Part shown: in pieces, positions 52,811-61,013 of the stretch
How the letters are laid out: each line of letters starts with the position of its first letter
Position numbering within the stretch: the first letter of the stretch is position 1
Assembly (NCBI GenBank): GCA_002127285.1
Contig: NFUW01000001.1
Location: forward strand, 1,252,057 to 1,316,056
Length of the DNA stretch: 64,000 nucleotides
Reading direction: 5' to 3'
DNA from: Chitinophagaceae bacterium IBVUCB1
GTDB taxonomy: Bacteria; Bacteroidota; Bacteroidia; Chitinophagales; Chitinophagaceae
Position numbers and translations under genes: made by a program
The notes under the pieces: model-generated
What the model was told of the DNA's origin: nothing
The model's database searches: none
The model's input: the letters and a program-made list of their open reading frames with translations, nothing else

Positions 52811-54070
52811 ATGAATTCACCGTTCAAACGCGTTGTCGTTACGGGTATCGGCGCCCTTACGCCCATAGGTAATACTGCTCCTGCATATTGGGAAGGCCTT
52901 ATCAATGGTGTTTCGGGTGCCGATTTCATTACCAATTTTGATGCTGCGAAGTTCAAAACAAGGTTTGCCTGCGAAATCAAAGGGTTCAATCCCGAAGATT
53001 TTATGGAGAAAAAAGAAGCCCGCAAGCTAGACCGTTTTGCACAACTGGCTATTGTTGCTGCCGACGAGGCAGTGAAACATGCCAAGCTGGATGACCCCAA
53101 CCTGAATAAAGACCGCATAGGCGTTATTTGGGCATCGGGCATTGGCGGCATGATTACGTTTATAGAAGAAATGACGGCATATAACGCCGGCGATGGTACA
53201 CCACGCTTCAATCCTTTCTTCATTCCCAAGCTGATACTGGATATTGCCGCAGGGCATATTTCTATGCGCTACAGCTTTCGCGGGCCCAACTTTGCTACGG
53301 TAAGTGCCTGCGCATCTGCCACCAATGGTTTGATAGATGCGTTGACGTACATACGCCTCGGCAAGGCCGATGCGATAGTAACAGGTGGCTCTGAAGCGGT
53401 TGTAACGCAATCGGGTATCGGCGGCTTCAATGCCATGAAGGCACTGAGCGAACGCAACGACGACCCCAAAACTGCCAGCCGTCCGTTTGATGTGGACCGC
53501 GATGGGTTTGTATTGGGCGAGGGTGCAGGTGCCATCATACTGGAAGAGTTGGAACATGCCAAGCAACGCGGGGCTACAATATATGCAGAGGTAGCAGGCG
53601 GCGGTATGAGTGCAGACGCGTATCACCTGACAGCCCCACACCCCGAGGGTTTGGGCGTTATCAACGTGATGCACAACGCGCTGAACGATGCCGGCATGAA
53701 GCCTGAAGATATTGATTACATCAACGTACACGGTACATCTACCCCATTGGGCGATGTGGCAGAGGTGAAAGCCATACAACAAGTATTTGGCGAGCATGCT
53801 TATAACCTGAACATCAGTGCTACCAAGTCTATGACTGGGCACTTGCTGGGCGCCGCAGGTGGTATAGAAGCCATTGCAGCTATACAGTCTGTAGTGCACG
53901 ATATAGTTCCCCCAACTATCAACCATCATACAGCAGACCCTGCATTGGATGCGAAGCTGAACTTTACATTCCACACTGCGCAGAAGCGTACTGTACGTGC
54001 TGCACTGAGCAATACATTCGGTTTTGGCGGGCACAATGCGTCTATCATCTTCAAAAAATACGAAGAGTAG
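52811..54070 (+). CDS. fabF: Beta-ketoacyl-ACP synthase II
   Basis: FabF condenses acyl-ACP with malonyl-ACP to elongate fatty acids. The 419-residue protein starts FKRVVVTGIGALTPIG and has the nucleophile in VSACASATNG (Cys at about 165), the histidines in NVHGTSTPLGD and SMTGHLLGAAGGIEA, and the C-terminal SNTFGFGGHNASI. It follows acpP by 34 nt and precedes rnc by 3 nt, the usual acpP-fabF-rnc order. Confidence 0.98.
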   Translation: MNSPFKRVVVTGIGALTPIGNTAPAYWEGLINGVSGADFITNFDAAKFKTRFACEIKGFNPEDFMEKKEARKLDRFAQLAIVAADEAVKHAKLDDPNLNKDRIGVIWASGIGGMITFIEEMTAYNAGDGTPRFNPFFIPKLILDIAAGHISMRYSFRGPNFATVSACASATNGLIDALTYIRLGKADAIVTGGSEAVVTQSGIGGFNAMKALSERNDDPKTASRPFDVDRDGFVLGEGAGAIILEELEHAKQRGATIYAEVAGGGMSADAYHLTAPHPEGLGVINVMHNALNDAGMKPEDIDYINVHGTSTPLGDVAEVKAIQQVFGEHAYNLNISATKSMTGHLLGAAGGIEAIAAIQSVVHDIVPPTINHHTADPALDAKLNFTFHTAQKRTVRAALSNTFGFGGHNASIIFKKYEE

Positions 54071-54073
54071 CGC

Positions 54074-54793
54074 GTGCGCAGGTTCACGTCACGAATCTTA
54101 CATTTTTTTTCTCCCAACAAAGAGTTGGTGCGACAGTTGGAGCACTTGCTGGGTTATACCCCAAAGCATTTGCCATACTATCAACTGGCACTGATGCACC
54201 GCAGCAAAATTGAAGAGCTGCAGCAAAACAATGAACGCCTTGAGTATCTGGGCGACGCCATGCTTGGCTCTATCGTTGCGGAATATCTTTTTAAAAAATA
54301 TCCTACCCAACCCGAAGGCTACCTGACAGAACTACGCAGCCGCATTGTGCGCCGCGAAACGATGAACAATGTAGCCCTGCGCATGGGCTTGCACAAAATG
54401 GTGCAGTATAACCAAAACGACCGAGGGCTGAGCCGAAGCCACATATTCGGCAATGCGCTGGAAGCCTTGATAGGCGCGGTGTATCTGGATCAGGGCTTTT
54501 CTAAAACGCGCACTTTTATACTGAATCAGGTAATAAAGCCCTATATAGATATTGAAGTGCTGGAAAGCACCGATACCAATTATAAAAACAAACTGCTAAG
54601 CTGGGCGCAGCGCAATGGCAAAGAACTGAGCTTTGATAGTGTGGACGAAAAGCTGGAAGGCACACGCAAAGTTTTTACCATCGCCATCAACATAGGTGGT
54701 GAGCAAGTGGCAACGGGTACGGGCTTTAATAAAAAAGAAGCTGGGCAAGTAGCTGCGCAGAAGGCATTGGAAGTGCTGGGGGTGGGTAATTGA
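54074..54793 (+). CDS. rnc: Ribonuclease III
   Basis: RNase III cuts double-stranded RNA in rRNA and mRNA processing. The 239-residue protein contains the signature NERLEYLGDAMLGSIVAEYL (about 54), the second catalytic acid in FGNALEALIGAVYLDQG, and a C-terminal dsRNA-binding domain (YKNKLLSWAQRNGKELSF, ending VAAQKALEVLG). The initiator is GTG, 3 nt after fabF. Confidence 0.96.
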   Translation: MRRFTSRILHFFSPNKELVRQLEHLLGYTPKHLPYYQLALMHRSKIEELQQNNERLEYLGDAMLGSIVAEYLFKKYPTQPEGYLTELRSRIVRRETMNNVALRMGLHKMVQYNQNDRGLSRSHIFGNALEALIGAVYLDQGFSKTRTFILNQVIKPYIDIEVLESTDTNYKNKLLSWAQRNGKELSFDSVDEKLEGTRKVFTIAINIGGEQVATGTGFNKKEAGQVAAQKALEVLGVGN

Positions 54794-54897
54794 ACCGGGA
54801 TTAATCTGATTGACGGATTTGCCTGGATTAATGCTATTTCTGAATTGCAAAAATTAAAGAACCTGTAAATCCTTTAATCCTAATTAATCATGGTTCA

Positions 54898-55389
54898 TCA
54901 ATGACATTTAAAATGTTCGAAGGGTTCTTTGCAGTCGAGGCATTTGTAGAGCGATTTGCAAGACGTGGGGCCGAATCGGCTTACGAGTTCGGTATGCTCG
55001 CTATGGCAGCGTGGGCAGGGTATATTATCATCCTCAAACAAGCCAAGCGGGTTGTCTGATGTTTTGCGTACGGGTGGTGCAATGCCATATTCTTTCAGCT
55101 TGCGTTTGCCGTCTTCGCTCATCCAGTCTGTCGTCCATGCAGGGCTTAGCTGCTGCTCAATATGTACTCTTTTGAAACCGCGGCTTAGTAATGCCATGCG
55201 TATATTGATGCCAATTACATCCATGGCAGGGCAGCCGCTGTAGGTGGGCGTTATTACTATCGTTACTTCGTCATCTGCAATACGCACATCTCTCACAATA
55301 CCCAAATCCAATATGGTAAGTACAGGTACTTCGGGATCTGTAACCTGTTGCAGCCATTGGTATATTTGCGCTTTTATATCGGTTGTCAT
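54898..55389 (-). CDS. paaD: 1,2-phenylacetyl-CoA epoxidase subunit PaaD
   Basis: The 163-residue product has the DUF59/MIP18-like domain (VTDPEVPVLTILDLGIVRDV, TPTYSGCPAMDVI) and a C-terminal zinc ribbon (IPCPRCHSEHTELVSRFG, CLDCKEPFEHFKC). PaaD is thought to help mature or assemble the PaaABCE epoxidase. It is the last gene of the paa set here and starts 1 nt after the stop of the large membrane protein gene, so the two are coupled. Confidence 0.93.
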   Translation of the reverse strand: MTTDIKAQIYQWLQQVTDPEVPVLTILDLGIVRDVRIADDEVTIVITPTYSGCPAMDVIGINIRMALLSRGFKRVHIEQQLSPAWTTDWMSEDGKRKLKEYGIAPPVRKTSDNPLGLFEDDNIPCPRCHSEHTELVSRFGPTSCKSLYKCLDCKEPFEHFKCH

Positions 55390-55390
55390 A

Positions 55391-57682
55391 CTATTTTCCT
55401 GTTGTGAAGATATGGTTATTTACCATTGTAAATGGCTGTCTGATGCTTATCACAAGGCTATTATCAGGGCGTAGCATTATTTCATCAATCGCTATAAAAT
55501 CATTTTTTTTATTGCCAGCTCCATATACAGTACACACCATAATCTCGGTGCCAAAAGGCATATTGACTTTCGCCGAGGCTCTCATCCACATTTTATAACT
55601 ATCGGCACTGCTTTTTGTAAATACTTTATCGAGCCGTAGCAAGTTTCCGTGTTTGTCATAATATTTCAGGTTGAATTCCGGGCTCTTGTAATCGGCATCG
55701 CTTACTAAGGTCCAAGCAGAAAATTCGTATAAAACGTTTTGTGAAGCGTTCTGTATCTTCCATACTGCAAACGTGTCTGACATGCCTATTCGGTGCAAGG
55801 CTGCGCCGTTTCCGATAAGTGTGGTTAATGTGGTTTTTTCGTCAAAAGAACGACTATAAACGATATTTACTGTGCCTATTGCAGTATCATTAGCATGCAT
55901 TTGCTGCATTATCCTAACGGCACTATCGCGCATCGCATTGTCTGCAGCCATCAGCCTGGCAGGATAGCAAGTATACACAGACGCGCCGTCAACTGTACCC
56001 AAATACGTTGAATGGTCTATCAGGTATTGTTCATCATGCATCATGGGTTCTGCAGGGTAATGCAAGAGCAGAAAAGGCTTTTGCGAATTGGTAGTATTAA
56101 GCAAAGGTTTGCTGGCAAAGGGGCCGCCAGCTATCCTCACCTGATTGAATGCTTGCAGCCATGAACTGCGCGACATGGAAGCATTTACAAGCGGCAAGCC
56201 TGTACTCGTTGCTGCCTGCATTCCGTTTGTAAGGGCATACGTTGCTTGCTCTCCCATCCATATTTTTTCTGAACCGATGTGCGAAAACGGAACGACGATG
56301 ATAGCTTGAAAACTATCGCTGGTATAAGCATGTTCTTTCAAAAAATCACCTAAATCTTTTTTGCCCCAGTAATGGAATTTGAGGTAGTTATAACCCGCAG
56401 ATGCTAATTTACCTCGAACCTCTTGCATATAACCATATGCTTCGATACCCCAAATTGCCGTACTAACGAATATTATGGTATTTAATAACAAACGTTTGGT
56501 AGTACTTTCAGCATAAGCTTTGTACGCTTGAAACATCCATACAGCCATAAATATGGTGGTGATATAATAGTATATCCAAACAAACCGACCTATGGTACGG
56601 AATTGTCTGAAGAGGGATAAATAATCCATCAGCCATTCCATATTCCAGATAAAAGGAACACCCATTGCCATCAACAAACTGCAAAGGGATATCAGCAACC
56701 ATTTGTTGTGTACTGTATGCTTGCGGCTTGCAGGTAATAACAATGCTATGATGTATACTAAGAGTAAAACAATGGGTATTACACCGATATATGCAAAGCC
56801 TTCTGCACTGATGTAGAACCTGTTCTTAATCAACTGCATAACAGGAGAGTATGGAGAGCTGAGTAGATCTGCTTTTACAGTAAAATACGACATAGTGCCG
56901 TGCGGGTATTTAGTTCTGTCGGTTACAGGGTCTGTAATGAAAGAAAAAAGCCTTACAGCCATTAAAACAAATGCCACCGAAGCAAATAATGGGATGATAT
57001 GTTTTATTTTTTGCATAATGCTATGCCCCGACAGGCAATAATGTGCAAATGCATAAAAACAAACCAATAAAAAACTAACAGCAATAAAATATGGGTGGAT
57101 AAACGCCATGAGTAGGCTCAGCAGCAAGATATATAGCGCATATTTCAGCCGACTGCTATTGTCGTAACGTACCATCCAATATATAATAGCCGGTATTACA
57201 AAAAGATAAGACAAAGCATAATGACCCCCGGTGATACGGAATACCTGTGGCGACATGGCTATGATGCATACCGATAATACGACGGCCAACCATCGTGGCA
57301 TGCCAAAATAGTGCAGGGTTTTATGTACATAATAAATGCCTGCAATAAAGGATGCTATCATTGCGCTATTGAACACGGCAACTACCCCAGCTTTACTAAG
57401 CCCTGCATGTTGATGCAAAAGCAGCATGATGTAAGAAAAAGCAGGCTGCCCGTCTGCATACATAATATGTTCTCCGTATGGATAATTGAGGCCGGAGAAG
57501 TGCATACTTGTATCGTGTAATACATGGTAGATAAAGCTGTAATAATTTTTGACACCATCGTAGCTGTTCGATACTATAGCATGAGAGAGATGGGTAAGAA
57601 GTGGTGAAAAGAAGCCATACGTGACTATCAATGAGAAAATGACAGCAATAACAAAAACTGCCTTTTCAGTACTTGGCTTCAT
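55391..57682 (-). CDS. Large polytopic membrane protein, GT-C-like, 763 aa
   Basis: The product has about 12 membrane segments (for example AVFVIAVIFSLIVTYGFF and YALYILLLSLLMAFIHPYFI), with a first periplasmic loop (HAIVSNSYDGVKNYYSFIYH) containing an Asp in the GT-C style, and a soluble C-terminal domain from about residue 440 (DSFQAIIVVPFSHIGSEKIW). I cannot assign a family with confidence; a lipid-linked glycan transferase is plausible. It lies between paaC and paaD, its stop 1 nt before the paaD start, although no link to phenylacetate is known. Confidence 0.78.
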   Translation of the reverse strand: MKPSTEKAVFVIAVIFSLIVTYGFFSPLLTHLSHAIVSNSYDGVKNYYSFIYHVLHDTSMHFSGLNYPYGEHIMYADGQPAFSYIMLLLHQHAGLSKAGVVAVFNSAMIASFIAGIYYVHKTLHYFGMPRWLAVVLSVCIIAMSPQVFRITGGHYALSYLFVIPAIIYWMVRYDNSSRLKYALYILLLSLLMAFIHPYFIAVSFLLVCFYAFAHYCLSGHSIMQKIKHIIPLFASVAFVLMAVRLFSFITDPVTDRTKYPHGTMSYFTVKADLLSSPYSPVMQLIKNRFYISAEGFAYIGVIPIVLLLVYIIALLLPASRKHTVHNKWLLISLCSLLMAMGVPFIWNMEWLMDYLSLFRQFRTIGRFVWIYYYITTIFMAVWMFQAYKAYAESTTKRLLLNTIIFVSTAIWGIEAYGYMQEVRGKLASAGYNYLKFHYWGKKDLGDFLKEHAYTSDSFQAIIVVPFSHIGSEKIWMGEQATYALTNGMQAATSTGLPLVNASMSRSSWLQAFNQVRIAGGPFASKPLLNTTNSQKPFLLLHYPAEPMMHDEQYLIDHSTYLGTVDGASVYTCYPARLMAADNAMRDSAVRIMQQMHANDTAIGTVNIVYSRSFDEKTTLTTLIGNGAALHRIGMSDTFAVWKIQNASQNVLYEFSAWTLVSDADYKSPEFNLKYYDKHGNLLRLDKVFTKSSADSYKMWMRASAKVNMPFGTEIMVCTVYGAGNKKNDFIAIDEIMLRPDNSLVISIRQPFTMVNNHIFTTGK

Positions 57683-57899
57683 GGCATTAAGTTAATGAAT
57701 TTTTTGGGTGTGGGATGCGATGGAGTTTGTAACAATATTCGTAGTTATTAATCCTAAGTATGTATTCTTCTCGTAAATCGCAGCTTACCTATATGTGTCT
57801 GTAATAACTATAATCAATAATGGTAAGTACAGATGATTTACGGTCTATTACTTGCTACAGACATTGGTGTGTTTTAGGTTTCTGGACGCACTTATTTAT
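57683..57899. other. Intergenic region inside the paa cluster
   Basis: A 217-bp AT-rich gap between the GT-C-like gene and the TonB-domain gene. I see no gene, hairpin or promoter of note; its presence argues against unbroken co-transcription. Confidence 0.5.
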
Positions 57900-58310
57900 T
57901 TAATTGTCATTTTCAATCCGCCAAGTAAATGGTTGAGTATAACGTACTTTGACTGGCTTATCATTCATTCGACCAGGCTTCCATTTTGGCATACCTTTAA
58001 TAAGTCGTATAGCCTCACGTTCTAACGAGGCTCCGTATTTTATTCGATCGCCAACAATCATAATACTATCTAACGAACCATCTGTATTTACTATAAACCC
58101 AACATTTACTCTTCCTTGAATTCCTTTATCTCTAGCATCAGGTGGGTATCTCAAATTTTCAATAAAATATTGATTGACATTAAAAGGAGGTTCAGGCATC
58201 ACTTCTGCATACCTATATATAGTATCGGTTATTGGCATTTCTTCGTCTATCTCTTGTGCAAACAAATTAATGTTTGTAAAAAGCATTGCCAGAAACAAAA
58301 TGTATTTCAT
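57900..58310 (-). CDS. Secreted TonB C-terminal-domain protein, 136 aa
   Basis: A signal peptide (MKYILFLAMLFTNINLFAQ) is followed by about 30 residues and then a TonB C-terminal domain (YPPDARDKGIQGRVNVGFIV, REAIRLIKGMPKWKPGRMND). The N-terminal anchor and the proline-rich linker of a true TonB are missing, so it is periplasmic and cannot energise receptors as a standard TonB. The start at 58310 is preferred to one 9 codons upstream, which would fall inside paaC. It lies 20 nt after the paaC stop. Confidence 0.85.
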   Translation of the reverse strand: MKYILFLAMLFTNINLFAQEIDEEMPITDTIYRYAEVMPEPPFNVNQYFIENLRYPPDARDKGIQGRVNVGFIVNTDGSLDSIMIVGDRIKYGASLEREAIRLIKGMPKWKPGRMNDKPVKVRYTQPFTWRIENDN

Positions 58311-58330
58311 AACATAAGTTTTATTGATGA

Positions 58331-59173
58331 TTACCACTCCATGTCAGGATATGCGCGTTGCATAAATTGCATTTCTGCCAGTATGTAGCCGAGGTGTTCG
58401 CTATGGCGGCATTCTTTGCCACCGCTATGCATCCATGTGTTGGTTGGTAGTGTTAGCGTGGCTTCTTCTAAAACTGTATTCACTCGTTGCTGCCACTGTG
58501 TTTTGATGGCAGCAATATCTACACCTATACCATCTGCAAGGGCTGTTTTGTCTACAACAGTTGTTTCAAACAATTCACCTGTATAAGCCCAATAGCTATC
58601 AAGTGCTTCCTGCACACGCGCTTTGCTTTCATCTGTACCATCGCCAAGGCGTATCATCCACTCGCTGCTCCAGCGCAGGTGGTAGGTTACTTCTTTCAAC
58701 GATTTTTCGGCAACGGCTGCTAATACAACGTCTTTACTGTTTTGCAGTGCAGCATAAAAATAGAAATTGAATGTATCGTACAGAAAAGAACGCACTACGG
58801 TGTATGCCCAGTCTTTATTAGGCTGTTCTGCCAGTAGTGCATTGCGAAAGTCCCAGCCATCGCGCAGATAGGCAAGGTCGTCTTCGTCTATGTTCTCGCC
58901 TTTAGTTATTTTGTTTTGGAGTGCGGTAGAAGAAAACAATGTTTTCTGTTCGTCAGCAGGTAGTGCATTAAACATATCTGCTGCGTGCTGATATAGTGAG
59001 CGAGCCTGCCCCAGGTGGTCGAGCGCGGTATTGGTAAGTGCAATATCCTGCTCCAGTATTGGCCCATGCCCGCACCACTCGCTGATGCGGTGGCCAAGTA
59101 TCAGTGCATTGTCTGCAATCTGTAATGTGTAAAGTAGCCGATTAGTTGACTGGTTGACTGGTTGATTTGTCAT
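58331..59173 (-). CDS. paaC: 1,2-phenylacetyl-CoA epoxidase subunit PaaC
   Basis: PaaC is the structural subunit of the diiron epoxidase that converts phenylacetyl-CoA to its 1,2-epoxide. The 280 residues contain GHRISEWCGHGPILEQDIAL, LDHLGQARSLYQHAADMF and a C-terminal GGKECRHSEHLGYILAEMQF. The first nine residues (MTNQPVNQSTN) are encoded by a repeat-like sequence shared with the flank of the upstream inserted gene. The ATG overlaps the stop of the four-helix-bundle gene (ATGA). Confidence 0.95.
   Translation of the reverse strand: MTNQPVNQSTNRLLYTLQIADNALILGHRISEWCGHGPILEQDIALTNTALDHLGQARSLYQHAADMFNALPADEQKTLFSSTALQNKITKGENIDEDDLAYLRDGWDFRNALLAEQPNKDWAYTVVRSFLYDTFNFYFYAALQNSKDVVLAAVAEKSLKEVTYHLRWSSEWMIRLGDGTDESKARVQEALDSYWAYTGELFETTVVDKTALADGIGVDIAAIKTQWQQRVNTVLEEATLTLPTNTWMHSGGKECRHSEHLGYILAEMQFMQRAYPDMEW
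59141..59170. repeat. Flanking inverted repeat, left arm
   Basis: On the + strand this reads ATTAGTTGACTGGTTGA and continues with a second GTTGACTGG unit. It matches, in inverse orientation and imperfectly, the sequence at 59561-59585, on the other side of the four-helix-bundle gene. It also encodes the PaaC N-terminus. Confidence 0.65.
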
Positions 59174-59559
59174 TCCTTGTTATTTATATTATTGCGTAAG
59201 AAAGTGATGTATCCGTTCAGCAATTTACCTGTATCATCAACTTTACTTTCTATGCTGCTTATTTCTTCCTTTGATAAATATTTGCAATCCATTACATCTA
59301 TCAGATGATTTTGGACTTCACTCAATGAACCTCTTGCCTGTATGCAAAAATGTGATTGCTCTTTGTAGGTATATCTGCCATGCCCTTCTGCAATATTTGC
59401 ACATATAGACCTTGATGCTCTTATTAGTTGGTCTGCTAACCTAAATCTTTCATCTGCAGGCAAGCGCTTCGCTAATTCATACACTTCATTTTTCAATGCT
59501 CGTGCTACTTGCCATACAGTCAATTCAGTAAAACTTTGGTATGGTTTATTATCGTTCAA
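59170..59559 (-). CDS. Four-helix-bundle protein (23S rRNA intervening-sequence type)
   Basis: The 129-residue protein belongs to the family found in 23S rRNA intervening sequences: SFTELTVWQVARALKNEVYE, ADQLIRASRSICANIAEGHG, EQSHFCIQARGSLSEVQNHL. The fold is known but the function is not. It lies inside the paa operon between paaB and paaC, overlaps the paaC start by 4 nt, and begins with TTG. Imperfect inverted repeats flank it, so it looks like an insertion cassette. Confidence 0.88.
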   Translation of the reverse strand: MNDNKPYQSFTELTVWQVARALKNEVYELAKRLPADERFRLADQLIRASRSICANIAEGHGRYTYKEQSHFCIQARGSLSEVQNHLIDVMDCKYLSKEEISSIESKVDDTGKLLNGYITFLRNNINNKE

Positions 59560-59560
59560 A

Positions 59561-59585
59561 TTAACTAATCAACAAGTCAACAAAT
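59561..59585. repeat. Flanking inverted repeat, right arm
   Basis: On the minus strand this reads ATTTGTTGACTTGTTGA and continues TTAGTTAA. It resembles the left arm at 59141-59170 (ATTAGTTGACTGGTTGA). Confidence 0.65.
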
Positions 59586-59597
59586 AAACAAGCATGA

Positions 59598-59963
59598 CTA
59601 CATATGCTTCAACTCGTCCGGCAAATCGTAGAACGTTGGGTGGCGATATACTTTATCGTTTGCCGGTTCGTACATAGATGCCGCTTCAAAAGGGTCTGAT
59701 GCATGTATGTATTTGCTCTCTACCACCCATATGCTTATACCTTCCATGCGGCGGGTATATACATCGCGTGCGTTTTCTATTGCCATCTGTGCATCTGCAG
59801 CATGCAGGCTGCCCGCATGTTTGTGGTCGAGTCCTGCTTTGCTGCGTATAAACACTTCCCACAAAGGCCATTCGCCTGCTGTGTTGTGTGTGCCGCTGCT
59901 GCCTGCTGCCTGTTCTTTATCGCCGTAGTCGCCGTAGAGGTTTTTATTTATAAACTGGTTCAT
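59598..59963 (-). CDS. paaB: 1,2-phenylacetyl-CoA epoxidase subunit PaaB
   Basis: The 121-residue small subunit of the epoxidase complex shows GEWPLWEVFIRSKAGLDHKH, ADAQMAIENARDVYTRR and ISIWVVESKYIHAS. A 35-residue N-terminal lead (KNLYGDYGDKEQAAGSSG) is longer than in some homologues. It is 23 nt behind paaA. The inserted four-helix-bundle gene begins 38 nt after its stop. Confidence 0.95.
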   Translation of the reverse strand: MNQFINKNLYGDYGDKEQAAGSSGTHNTAGEWPLWEVFIRSKAGLDHKHAGSLHAADAQMAIENARDVYTRRMEGISIWVVESKYIHASDPFEAASMYEPANDKVYRHPTFYDLPDELKHM

Positions 59964-59986
59964 TACAAATCTTGATTGTGTGTTTG

Positions 59987-60943
59987 TTATGCTGCTTTTA
60001 CTTCTTTATTCTCTTTGCGTGCTTTGCGTTTTTCGGCATGTGCCATAGCTGCATCTCGCACCCATGCACCGTTTTCCCAAGCTTTTTTGCGAGCTTCGAG
60101 GCGTTCTTTATTGCATGGACCGTTACCTTTTACTACGTTCCAAAACTCGTCCCAATTAATAGGGCCGAAGTCGTAGTGTCCACGCTCTTCGTTCCATTTC
60201 AAATCAGGGTCTGGTACGGTAAGTCCTATCAGTTTAGCTTGTTCTACCGTTACGTCTATAAACTTCTGACGCAGTTCGTCGTTGGTAAAACGTTTTATAC
60301 GCCAGCGCATGCTTTGTGCAGTATGCGGACTATCAGCATCGCTAGGACCAAACATCATGATAGATGGCCACCACCAACGGTTGAGTGCATCTTGTGCCAT
60401 CTTTTTTTGTACGTCCGTACCGTTTGCCAACGTCATCATGATTTCAAAACCCTGACGCTGATGAAAACTCTCCTCTTTGCACACACGTACCATAGCCCGC
60501 GCATACGGTCCGTACGATGTGCGGCAAAGCGGCACTTGATTCATGATGGCAGCACCGTCAACCAACCAGCCTATAGCACCCATATCGGCCCAGGTAAGCG
60601 ATGGATAGTTGAATATAGAAGAGTATTTAGCCTTGCCGGTATGCAGTTGGTCATACATCTCATCGCGGGTAATGCCGAGTGTTTCGGCTGCACTATATAG
60701 ATACAGACCATGTCCGCCTTCATCCTGAACTTTTGCCAGCAGCACTGCTTTGCGGCGCAGGCTTGGGGCACGGGTTATCCAGTTGCCCTCGGGTAGCATA
60801 CCCACAATCTCGCTGTGTGCATGCTGAGATATTTGGCGGATGAGTGTTTTGCGGTAGTCATCCGGCATCCAATCTCTGGGTTCTATCATCACCTCATTAT
60901 CTATCTTGGCATCAAAATGCTCCTGAAAAGAATGCACTGTCAT
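59987..60943 (-). CDS. paaA: 1,2-phenylacetyl-CoA epoxidase catalytic subunit PaaA
   Basis: PaaA carries the diiron centre. The 318 residues contain [20 protein letters not shown] and [18 protein letters not shown] (Glu-x-x-His metal motifs), [18 protein letters not shown] and [20 protein letters not shown], all typical of PaaA. It is the first gene of the operon on the minus strand, with a -7 box 21 nt upstream. The reductase gene paaE is not in the window. Confidence 0.96.
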   Translation of the reverse strand: MTVHSFQEHFDAKIDNEVMIEPRDWMPDDYRKTLIRQISQHAHSEIVGMLPEGNWITRAPSLRRKAVLLAKVQDEGGHGLYLYSAAETLGITRDEMYDQLHTGKAKYSSIFNYPSLTWADMGAIGWLVDGAAIMNQVPLCRTSYGPYARAMVRVCKEESFHQRQGFEIMMTLANGTDVQKKMAQDALNRWWWPSIMMFGPSDADSPHTAQSMRWRIKRFTNDELRQKFIDVTVEQAKLIGLTVPDPDLKWNEERGHYDFGPINWDEFWNVVKGNGPCNKERLEARKKAWENGAWVRDAAMAHAEKRKARKENKEVKAA

Positions 60944-60964
60944 CTATTACAGATTTTAAGATTA

Positions 60965-60972
60965 CAAAGATA
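60965..60972 (-). promoter_or_regulatory. -7 promoter box for paaA
   Basis: TATCTTTG on the minus strand lies 21 nt before the paaA ATG. Confidence 0.6.
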
Positions 60973-61013
60973 ACAATTAGGGGGTAAAGATGTTTATAGC
61001 TTATGTCATAGTG

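Noticed and set aside
53027-54034. A 335-codon frame antisense to fabF
   Set aside because: It is the mirror of a highly conserved gene; its translation has no family resemblance.
57900-58310. A functional TonB energy transducer
   Set aside because: It lacks an inner-membrane anchor and a proline-rich linker; it has a cleavable signal peptide instead.
59972-60700. A 242-codon frame antisense to paaA
   Set aside because: Shadow of the conserved paaA coding strand; no motif.
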